Position numbers and translations under genes: made by a program
NCBI GenBank assembly: GCA_001970955.1
Contig: MPUH01000078.1
Coordinates: 52,049-116,048, forward strand
Direction of reading: 5' to 3'
DNA from: Stentor coeruleus
Lineage: Eukaryota; Ciliophora; Heterotrichea; Heterotrichida; Stentoridae
DNA: 64,000 nucleotides
Shown here: positions 1-10,300 of the stretch, piece after piece
How positions within the stretch are numbered: position 1 is the stretch's first letter
Layout: the number at the start of each line of letters is the position of its first letter
The notes under the pieces: generated by a model
Databases searched by the model: none
Told to the model about the DNA's origin: nothing
Seen by the model: only the letters and a program-made list of their open reading frames with translations

Positions 1-2
1 GA

Positions 3-1560
3 TCATGAGTTTGGGTTAGAGTCTAATGATCTACGTTTATTAGCAAGATTGAATTGGGATTTTGATTTTGTTTTAATACTTTGGATTTCTAGCATTGGGG
101 TTTTAGACCTTTTTTGAAGGTGGACTATGAGGTTGTGGTCGTTTTGGGATTGGAAAATCAGATTTTTGATTTTTTCATTGAGTTGGTTGTTGGATTTCAT
201 AAGATCGTATTTTGTATTTTTGCATTTTTTGTATTTTATTAAGAGTTTATTGAATGCGTTTATGAAATATTGAAGATCTTGAGTAACTGGGGATAGTGTA
301 GAATGTTCAGGTGAGTTTTGTAATGATTGAGCAGCTGTATTTTTTTTAGAGTATTTTGTGATATCGCATTTATAATCATAGGATTTGTGTTGGAGCTGTA
401 AGTTTAAGTCTTTTATAATATTTTCATATGTTTTTAGTTTTTTTTCTAAAGAGACATTCATTTCAACAGCAAACTTATAATCTGCTGAAGGACGAACAGT
501 AGTTTTTAAGTCCATAATCTGTGTATCTTTTATATGATTACTGACACTTAATTCCTCATTAATTTTACTTATAGCATCCCTCTCATTCATTAATATTTGA
601 AGATTAGTCTTCATCCTAACCAAATCCTCTTTCATCCTATCAATGCAAACCATATTATTTTCCCTATCTTGTAACACTTTCCCATATTTCCCATACAATT
701 CTTGATACTTTTTCCCAATATTCTCTATTTCCAACCTATACTCATTAACTTGTTCTTCTAATATTTTCTTCTTTATAACAATTTTATTATCCTCTTTATT
801 TCTATTAGAACACCTATATAGTATTTTACTCTTTCCATTTTTCTATCAATTTCCTCTTATTGTTTTCTAAGATTTTATTCTCAGCTACTAATTCTTGTTT
901 ATCTTTTATAAGCCCATCAATTTTTTGATTCATAGCAACAAATTTTAGGTTCATTTTTTTTAGCTGCTCATCTTTTGATAGTATTATTTCTTGGAGTTCT
1001 TCTTTTTTTATTTGAATCCAATGCTCATCTTTTAATGATGATAATTGCTTATTGAGTTCTTAGATTTCAGATGCTTTATTATCAAGTTCATATTGGTAGT
1101 ATTGAAAGTCGAAACTTGATGATTTTTTATGGTTTTTAATAACATCATTTTTATACTCATGATCAAGTGTAGGTATTACAGGTTCGAGTATTGAATATGA
1201 TTTTAGAGAGTCTTTATAATAGTTCAATTCTTTTGATAAATGCGAGGATTTCTCTTCAGAGTCTTTCCATGCGGCGTATAAGTTTTTTAATTCGATTTCA
1301 TAGTGGGCTATTAGTTCGTTTTTTACTATGATTTCATCGTGAGCGTATTTTAATGATGATTTTAAACTTTTCTGTATGCTGATTACATTTTCTTCTAAGA
1401 TTTGATCATAATTTTGATTAAGAGATTTTAGTATTTCATCTTGTACTGCTTTAGAATTTTTCATTGTATAGTTTTCTTCTTGGAGCTTCCTAACAATTGT
1501 TTGATATTCTTTAGCCGCATTACAGCTTGTTTTATAATCTTCGAAATTAGTCTTGTTCAT
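3..1560 (-). CDS. Coiled-coil protein gene with one 16-nt intron and an in-frame TAA
   Basis: No family recognised. The protein is almost entirely Lys/Glu/Asn/Gln-rich heptad-like coiled coil, as in ciliate cytoskeletal or basal-body proteins (inference). The frame starts at ATG 1560-1558. It is interrupted by TAA at 1062-1060, after which the same frame continues as coiled coil to position 830. A 16-nt GT-AG intron (814-829) must be removed to join this to the last exon, which ends in TGA at 5-3. The sum of the exons is a multiple of three, giving about 513 codons if the TAA is passed over. No 15-nt GT-AG segment covers the TAA. It is therefore a genuine nonsense codon, a sequencing error, or the boundary between two genes, the second starting at a downstream Met. 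The intron and continuity are seen; the status of the TAA is unresolved. Confidence 0.6.
814..829 (-). other. 16-nt spliceosomal intron
   Basis: On the minus strand the segment reads GTAAAATACTATATAG. It contains in-frame stops, and removing it restores one open coiled-coil frame from 1059 down to 3. It shares the 3' octamer CYANNTAG with the other three introns of this window and has an A six bases from its 3' end, a candidate branch point. Confidence 0.85.
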
Positions 1561-1862
1561 TTACACGAATACAATCATATTAGTTTATGCAATATATTTA
1601 CAGTATATCATAAAAAAATATCACTTTTAATATATAAAACTAAAAGCAAAAATATTCAATAAACATCAACATCATCACGTAAAAAAAATACAAAAAAATT
1701 CTTTAACCATAAACCGCTATGCCAAAAAAACTGTTTCCTAACAAAAAAGCTTGGAAAAATCCATCGTCCTCACATTTCATCAAGGAAAACTATCAAAAAC
1801 CCTTGAAATTCTCAAATCCTATATAAAAAATCACAAAACCCCGCATATAACCATATCCATAA
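1561..1862. other. Intergenic, nothing recognised
   Basis: This is the spacer between two minus-strand genes: the 5' flank of the coiled-coil gene and the 3' flank of the ankyrin kinase. It is C/A-rich on the plus strand. A short plus-strand frame from about 1719 encodes about 35 residues but looks like composition noise. No RNA gene seen. Confidence 0.6.
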
Positions 1863-4043
1863 CTAACTAGTAAAATTATCTTCCTGTATATAAGCTGTAT
1901 ACGCCTTGACAAGCTTTGGTGGTTTGATTTTTTTATTCAACAACGCATCCCAATCGAGTTTCCTAAAAAACAAATAATGTTTAAGAGCATTAAGTGAAGG
2001 GCGTTTTTCTGGAACCCTATTCATAACCGCTGATATGAAATATTTTGCTGATGCACTAACATAACTTGGAAACTCAAGATTAGCATTTTTTATACTTTCA
2101 AATAACATGTCAATGTTTTTTGAATAATAAGGTGGATAACCTGTAAGCATTTCATATAATAAAGCTCCAAGACCATAAATATCAGCAGGTTTTGATGTAC
2201 CACTTTCAGATAGAGTTTCAGGAGGTAAATATGCTGGACTTCCTGCAACAGTTCTTGCAGGGTTCATTTCATTAACATTTTCTTTAGCTAAACCAAAATC
2301 AGCCATTTTAATATGTCCTTCTTTATCCAATAATATATTAGAAGGTTTTAAATCTCTGTATATGATATCTTTAGCATGCAGATACTCTAAAGCTAAAATA
2401 ATTTCGCTTATATAAAAACGAGAAGTTTGTTCATCGAGACGACCTTTTTTTTGTATGAGATTTAGTAAATCTCCATTAGGACAGTATTCAAGAATCATAT
2501 ACACATTTTTAGGGTCTTGAAAGGCGTAGTGTAATTTAAGGATAAATGGGTGATTTAGTCTTTTCATGATTTTTATTTCGCTTATCGCGTATTTTAATTG
2601 TTTTTTTTTCTGCAACGATAATATACTAAGGATTTTCATTGCATAAAAAGTTTCAGGTTCTTCACACCCAGCTTCAGTTTCAGTTTTTTTTTTAACTTTT
2701 AACACTGTACCGAAACTCCCATTTCCAAGTTCATCAAGTGCTTCAAAGCTTGAAAGATTTAATTCCTGTTCTTTAATCGAAGGTTTTTTCGACATACATT
2801 TTTGATCTTCAATAGACATATCATTAGCTTTAGTATCATGTGGATCAGTATCAAGTCCACCAGGATGTAAAATAAAATAATTCGCTGCTTTTTTTAAACG
2901 TCTTACCCATTCTTCAGTAAGTTCTTTTTTTTTTAAAGAATATCTGCTTGTAGAATTCGATGTTTCTATGACAAAATTATACTCTTCTTTTAAAGAAAAA
3001 AACCAGTTAGGCTCTTGGCGAACATCTTGTATATCACCTATTTTAATTGTAAGCTCTGGTAAGGTTTTTTCTTTATAAGCTTCTAATGAAAACTGATACA
3101 AAAAACCTTTTTCGACATTAAGTTCAAGGATTACCTTGCGATTGTGTATGAAAAACGCTGAAGATAACGAAATATGCCCAATCATGTTTTCAGGTTTTTC
3201 TTCTGAACATTTTCTAAGCTCTTCATTTCCAGCAGCTACAGCTAGAAGATGATGGATTTCATGATCACTTGTTAAATCAAATGGAGTCATTCCATTATGG
3301 TCTTTTAGGATTATAAAAGCTAAATTGTCTATAAGTAGTTTTACTATATCTTTATGATTTCGTTCACATGCTAGATGAAGAGGAGTACCTCGGAATTTGG
3401 TTGTTTTATTGATTTGTAAATTTTTATGATGAGTTAAACTTAAAACACAATTATAATGACCCATATAACTTGCTAATTGTAATGGGGTCCATTCATCAAT
3501 TGTAACTCGATTTACGTTTACAGATTTTGTTACAAGGTAAGATGTGATTTCTGAAATCCCATAATAACAGGCATAATGAAATGGGCTCCATAGACTTGGG
3601 TGAACTTGATTTAATATATCTTCGTCTGGGTACATTCTTGAGTGCATTTCTGCGATCATGATAAAAGCTCTGTGGTTACCAAGTTTACACGTTTCAATCA
3701 GGTCTTCAAATTTTGTGTGTTCTGGAATTTTGTATTTTATACTAGCACCAACACTTTCAAGGTAAGTCGAACCTCTGCATTTGTTTTTTTTAAGGATTTT
3801 TTGATACCCGTAAACATCGACTTCTATTATTGATCCATGATTAATTTCAAAGAAGCTAATTGGAAAAGAATCTGTTAATAGTACCTTAAAATTATAGCAT
3901 ATTGTGTATACCAGTCTAAAACCCACATAAATAAGTCTAAATCTTAGTGCAATTTCTTTTTTCAGGTCTCCTATAAGCATATTAGGTTCTGCATCTATAA
4001 TAGTTCTCTTTCTTTTTCCTGCATATTTTATGAGCAACTTCAT
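1863..4043 (-). CDS. Ubiquitin-like / ankyrin / PH / AGC-type protein kinase
   Basis: A 726-residue Ser/Thr kinase with an unusual domain order. Residues 1-78 resemble a ubiquitin-like fold (opening MKLLIKYAGKRKRTI, ending in a hydrophobic beta strand SIIEVDV). Residues about 145-265 form about four ankyrin repeats (for example TPLHLACERNHKDIVKLL). Residues about 290-390 look like a PH domain ending in an amphipathic helix with Trp. The kinase domain, about 432-700, has the glycine loop GNGSFGTV, an AMK lysine, YRDLKPSN at about 559, DFG at about 581 and PPE in place of APE. The activation segment RTVAGSPAY and an AGC-like tail (FRKLDWDALLNKK) follow. All catalytic motifs are present, so it should be active. 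The PH domain suggests phosphoinositide-dependent membrane targeting (inference). It ends in TAG. No intron is needed. Confidence 0.88.
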   Translation of the reverse strand: MKLLIKYAGKRKRTIIDAEPNMLIGDLKKEIALRFRLIYVGFRLVYTICYNFKVLLTDSFPISFFEINHGSIIEVDVYGYQKILKKNKCRGSTYLESVGASIKYKIPEHTKFEDLIETCKLGNHRAFIMIAEMHSRMYPDEDILNQVHPSLWSPFHYACYYGISEITSYLVTKSVNVNRVTIDEWTPLQLASYMGHYNCVLSLTHHKNLQINKTTKFRGTPLHLACERNHKDIVKLLIDNLAFIILKDHNGMTPFDLTSDHEIHHLLAVAAGNEELRKCSEEKPENMIGHISLSSAFFIHNRKVILELNVEKGFLYQFSLEAYKEKTLPELTIKIGDIQDVRQEPNWFFSLKEEYNFVIETSNSTSRYSLKKKELTEEWVRRLKKAANYFILHPGGLDTDPHDTKANDMSIEDQKCMSKKPSIKEQELNLSSFEALDELGNGSFGTVLKVKKKTETEAGCEEPETFYAMKILSILSLQKKKQLKYAISEIKIMKRLNHPFILKLHYAFQDPKNVYMILEYCPNGDLLNLIQKKGRLDEQTSRFYISEIILALEYLHAKDIIYRDLKPSNILLDKEGHIKMADFGLAKENVNEMNPARTVAGSPAYLPPETLSESGTSKPADIYGLGALLYEMLTGYPPYYSKNIDMLFESIKNANLEFPSYVSASAKYFISAVMNRVPEKRPSLNALKHYLFFRKLDWDALLNKKIKPPKLVKAYTAYIQEDNFTS

Positions 4044-4396
4044 TATCTTTACTATTATATATACTAATATATCTAAACAATCTTATCATTTCCTACCTTT
4101 CCTATCTCCAATTCCCTCTTAGCATATCAAAAACTTATAAAAACCTCAAAAAAACTACACAAATCCTCATAAACCATAGCTTCTAACACCCAATTACCAA
4201 ATTTCTAAACTTTTCCTTTCATCCTTCTTTTTTCTGTTTAAAATTCTTAATATTCAGCTTAAAAAAATCCTAAAATTAAAAATTTCAAAATGCAAATCCT
4301 ACTTCTACCCTTAAAACATCTCAAAAACCCTCATAATATTTATTCTTAAACTCTTTTACTATATATAAGAAATATAGGATTTCTAGGGGGTAATAA
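4044..4396. other. Divergent promoter region
   Basis: This 353-bp spacer lies between the starts of two divergent genes and must hold both promoters. It is C/A/T-rich and almost G-free on the plus strand. No defined element is recognised. The HECT gene ATG at 4397 follows a short purine-rich stretch. Confidence 0.6.
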
Positions 4397-7300
4397 ATGA
4401 AAATAGAAGGTGAGACTCAAACACTGGTCCCAGGGGTATCAGAATGGGTAAGCCATCTGTGCGAATGCTCTTCTGAAGACTTTATCAAAGTACTCCAGAG
4501 CTTAGAAACATGGTCATTCCAACGTCTTGATGACCTAAGCTCAATTGCTCGTGTCCTAGATCGAATAGACACTTTGCTTACAGAAGGGATCTCAAGCCAC
4601 GGATATCCACTTTTAGAGCTCCTTCTAGATAAAACAATACTTATTCTTTCATCAGTGACACATAAGTCCTTATACAACTCACTAGACTGTATTCTATCAA
4701 TTCTAGATTTTTTTGATTGGTCTCTCATATACAAAGCTCTTCAAGTCATCCACCTCCTAGTCAACCGAGTAACCCCCGTAGTCAAAGCTACAAAAGCGCA
4801 CTCAAGCCAGGAGCTCTGTCATAAACTCTATGTCATCGGTCTTGGAAGTAACCTAAACTGCCCATCGCCTATAAGCCTACAGCTATTATGTTCATCAAAA
4901 AAAATACGCCAATTAGATTTCCAGTATATAAAAAATGATGAAGAGGTTATAACAAGTTGTATTAATATCCCTGAAGATTTACAATACGTCTGGGTAAATC
5001 GCCAACGTATGAATAGAGCTATAGAAAACCAAGCCTTAAGGGAAAAAATGGTTGCTTGTCAACTATTAGCCTTAAGTAGTCTTATGCAAATTCCCCCAGA
5101 ACTTCAGACTTTACAAGATTTTAGTAGGAGTTTGCCTGAACTTTGGCTTCTCCCGGCTGTGTCTGAGATACTTAAAATGCCGATAAGTTCTGAGGTACAT
5201 ATACAAGCTATAAATTTGTTATCAGGAATACTTGTTATGACTGAAGGCCAATCTATACGTCATGAACTTACTCAGAATCATCTTATAACCTCAACTCAAA
5301 ACTTATTAGCTGCTTGGCAACAACATGGATTAATGCAAACTTTATTAAGAGATATTAGTAGTACTACTACAATACTCCCTGAATCAACAGCTCAAGATAA
5401 TACTTTTATATCAGCTTTATTACATTTAGCTAGTATTATTGCTGATTATAAATATCGTGTTGACTCTTCTCATGTTCCAGGGATGACTTGTTCTTTACTT
5501 ATGCTTTTACAAAACTGTAATTTTTTAACTTTACATAATATAGCCAAAGCTGTGAGGATTCTCTCAGTTATTGTATCACATTCGATTGATATGTTTAAAG
5601 AAATTGGTGGTCTTGAAACTGTTTTGACTTTATTGACTAAGGAAATATATTTGTATTACAATTCTTCAGATCCAGCTAGGGCATATTTGATAAGAGCTTT
5701 GTTTAGATTGTTGAAGATTGTTATAACTAAATGGGACCCTTCACATACTTTGAATCAAGGAGAAGTTTATCATGTGTTATATGAGTCAGGGTTATTGGAA
5801 AGTTTGAAGAAAATTTATGAAATGCGTTATTATGAAGTATATGAGTCATCATTGCAGCTTTTATGTTGTTTTGTGAATTTTTCTAAACAGATTATAGATG
5901 ACCTTATAAACAATGGGACAATACATATACTATTACAAAGTTTAGAAGGGAAACTGCCTAACAATGCTAAACTTGTTGGCGTAGTGACAAGATTTTTATG
6001 TTTGGTAGCTTTGAATCATGAAGGTAACAAGATAATTGAAGGATTTAATACTGTAGAAAGACTACTTGAAGCATTAGGAAGTACAAGTGGAGTTGTATTA
6101 ACTGCTGATTTAGCTGAAAATATTGGTGAAAACATGCAGATTTTAATGAGTAACGTCCCTGCAGTTGTCAACAAAGCTGTTGATGGGTGTATATTACTAA
6201 TAACCTCAATACAAAACTGCAACACTTCAATCAGAGAAATTTTCTTTCCCCAGCTTACAAACATAGGCAAACTCATAAGCACATTATTAGGTTTTTCACC
6301 AGAACTAGTCAAAGGGTTTATAGAACAAGGAGGTCTTGATGGTTTTTTAAGTATATTTAAAATGCAAGTACAACCTCTAACCTTTAACAATGAATTTCAT
6401 GGTTTTGCTGCTTGTGTCAAATCAATCCCAGCAAGTCTAACAGTTCAAGTCTTAAGTAAAGTTCTTGATTATCTTTCTAATCAATTAGATGCTATTGAAA
6501 ACTATATCGGTCCATTAGAATCTTTAATGGATTTCTCTCAGGTTTCAGATACAAAAATTCTTACGCATTTATTAACAGGTACTGATTCTTTTATAGAACT
6601 TGTTAGATTCTTAATACAAAATGGTGGGGCTTCTAATATTGATCTTTTATGTGCATTATTATATCGCTTGTCTCATTATATGCGAATTCTCATAGCCGAG
6701 CAAGCAAGACTTTCTCCATTTAGTAAAGCTAACACCCATACAACTAAAAATTTCAATCAGCCAATTGATATTCATGAAATAGAAAATGTTTCTTTAAAAA
6801 GCTTTGAAGAGAATTTTTATTTTACATGCCAACTTACTGTTAGGAAATTGTATAGATTTACTACTAGGATGTCTAGTGCTAGAGGAAGACTTGCGATTAC
6901 GGAAGATTCAGGGATTAAAATTAGTAAAACTATGGGAGGGATACTTGCTTATTTGATTAAATTGATTAATTTGGAAAATGCTGATCAGTATAAAGCGTAT
7001 TATTATTGTTTACAACTTTCAGATATATTGAAGATTTTGTTACAGGATCAGAACTCGAATCCAGCAACTTTGTATACTTTTTATTTAGAAGGGGGTACTG
7101 AACATGTTTATAAGTTTTTGTTGCAGTTGAGAGAAATTTCTAAGAGCTTGAGTAATGATGAGGAAAAATCTTATGATTTAGTTAATTCGATGCAGATATT
7201 ATGGAATTTGTGTGGAAGGTTTTTGGAAAGTTTATCTATGGGTAGGTTCTCAACTACATCAGCTGGTGTCCAAGTTTTACGAGCTTTAGGTTGTGAGAGT

Positions 7301-10300
7301 TCAAAAGAGATTAACAAAAAAATGCAAACCTTAGCCCTTGAATACCTAACCGGACTAAATTTCCTAGAATGTGGAGTTTACTCAACTGCTTTTGCTAGAA
7401 GTGCCCTTGAAATCCTCAAAACTTTCTCAGATATCGGTAAAGCAAGTCTTGATAGTGATCTTATAAAAAACCTAACAAACATGGGATTTAGCGAACAATC
7501 TATAATGCAAGCTTCAAGGGCAACAGGCTCTTGTGAAATCGACAAGATTATGGATTATTTAATAAGCAATAAAGATCATATGTCAATGTGTACTGAAGAA
7601 TCAGTTCTTATAGAAAACTTGCATTATATACTTATAAGTTCATTACCTTTTATCCCAACTTTACGTTCAAGTGTTGCTGATGTACTTGCGAAAATCTGTT
7701 TAAAACCAAATGCACCTTTTAAAGATATAGCGCTTATGTTATTATTACAAATTGGGATTTTAGCTTATAGAGCTGTTAGAGAAAGCACTTTATTAGATGC
7801 GATGCTTAATACTTTAGGGATGGATATAGAAAAAAGTCAAAGGGATAATCTTAATTTTACTAATGCTTATAAAGCTTTTTCTGGAGATTCTGGGCTTTTA
7901 GAACTTTTGGATATCCCAACTTCGTTTGAGCATTTGGGGGCATGTATTCATGTTTTATCAGCTTTGGTAAGTAAATCCCCTGATGTTCTTGAAATAATCC
8001 ACAGTTACAAATTTACATCTTATGCTATAAATTTAATGGAAGCTTTTGCTACAGTTGTTGACCCAGTTGGCCTTGGTTGTTTGTCGCCACTTTTTTCATT
8101 GCTTGATACTTTGTCTAGATTCTCAGCAGATACTGATATAAAACTTACACTTGCTTTATGTAACCTTATTAATAATCATAAAAATACACCAATTCCTGAA
8201 CAGCCTGATTTGTATTCTTTACTTCAAGTCCTCACTTCCCTTACAGCTAATCCTAAAAACGCTAAAATTTTCATGGATTCTAAAGCTTTAAATATACTAC
8301 TAACCTTAAGAATAGGAGAAGGGGATGAAAAACTTAAAAATAACCTTAGTGTATATGGTATTTTATTAAAACAACTTGTTGAAGACCCATATATACTTCA
8401 AGGTAATTTCGAAATTTCCATAATCCAAAACCATAAAAAAGGTATCGAACTTAAAGACTTCCTCAATTCATTCTCATCACAAATAACAAGAAGTAAAGAA
8501 GTTTTTAAAGCAGCTTTTGAAAACACCTGTATAGTAGTCAAGAAAAATGCTGTAAAATCACAAAATAAAACCCCGAAAAAAAATTCATATGAAGAACGTC
8601 AGCATGTGTCGAAATTTGACAAGATGATTGTTGAGCTTAAAAAAGATAGAAAAGAAATCACAGGTGAAAAGTGGAAAGCTGTAAGTATTATATGCTTAAG
8701 TTTATGTGAAGTATGTGAAGGTGAACAAAAAGGTCAAGAATTCATGATCCCAAGTCAATGCCTTGTATCGATTTTAGCTGAGATTTTCCAATCATACCCT
8801 GTATTAATAGGAGAGATAATAAACCAAACAGCTAAACACAATAAAAAATTCATCCCTTACCTTATAAGAAACATAATCCCATTCAGATACACCTTACAAC
8901 TCGTTGAAGGCAAAGTTATATTCAACTACCCAGGTACCAAAAACCAAGTTTCTCCTGAAATCTATCAAAACTGGGTCAAAGTGACATCGAAACTGATAAA
9001 ATCCCTAACTTTCAAACAAGCATCGAAACATCAAAACTCATCAATTGTAGAAATCTGCAACCTGATCTTCCTTGATAACAACCTCCCAGTCCTCAAAGCT
9101 AGAAAAAGGATCTTCAAAGAACTTAAAAGCATGCTTCTCGAACAAACAAAAAAATCATGGTTTGGTAATGAGAAATCTATGGCTATAGTCCGTTCAGTTG
9201 TTATCATAATAATGCAACTTCTTCGTGAAGTACCAAAATCTCCATTTACAAGCAATAACCCTGCAGAAATAGCTCGAACCTTAGTAAATGAACAATTTAG
9301 TATGATAAAATTATTATCAGATGCAGCTAAAGGTGTTAAAATCAACTTCAAAAAAGCTGGTTCAATGCTAAATTTAATATTAGCTCCATTAGAACTTCTA
9401 ACAAAATACAATATAAGTTTTACTTTACATTTATCTAAACCTAACAATACACAAGAACCTGAAGAAGTTATTGAAGAACCAATGGATGAAGATCTTGGGA
9501 AATTTGAAATTTATGATGAAGAAGAATTTGAGAGGGAAGAAAGTAGTAGTAATAGTTCACAAGAACATGTTGGAGAAGAAGAAGAAGGTGATGATATTAT
9601 GGATGAAGATAGTGATAGTGAGAATCAAGTAAATATTGAGCAGGATTTAAATGAAGAAGAAGAAGATGAGGATTTATTAGAAGAAAGTGATCAGGTTGAA
9701 GAGAATTTAGAAGGAATTGTTGTTGAAGGAAGGAATACTGAAGCTTTTTGGGCTGAGGATTTAGAAGAAGAAACTGACCCAGCGAGTAATGTGTGGATAA
9801 ACAACAGGCAGAATGAAGAATTTGTAGTTGAAAGGCATATAATAGACCAGAGATTCCAAGGAGAAAATGAAGAAAGTGAACCTTGGTCAGGGATTCGAGA
9901 TATAAGAGATTTACCAATACATTGGGATAGGGTTGAAGGGGAAGAAGCAGGTCAATTCGTTAATTTTGTCCCTGAAATTGATGGCAATGATAACGAATTA
10001 TGGATGATGTTTATGAGAAGAAATCGTTTACATATAGATGGTCCTGATAGAAACATAACAAAACCAAGGACTGAAGATACAAGGGCAATCGAAGAACTTT
10101 ATTTATATTTTACCAAGACTTCAAACAATATCCAAGACCCTGAGCCAGACCCACAAACTGATATAAAATCTTTTGACCCAACTTTTTTAGCAGCAATGCC
10201 TGATGATATACGTATTGAACTTTTACAACAAAGACCTACATCAACAACTTATATCGATCAAGAAATATCTGAAGAATTCCTCTCAGCCCTACCTGAAGAA

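Noticed and set aside
1047-1062. Possible 16-nt GC-AG intron covering the TAA of the coiled-coil gene
   Set aside because: Its removal would shift the frame, whereas both sides are in the same frame; it also lacks GTA and CYANNTAG.
1719-1826. Short plus-strand frame of about 35 residues
   Set aside because: C/A-rich composition of a gene 3' flank, no similarity, no intron linking it to more coding sequence.
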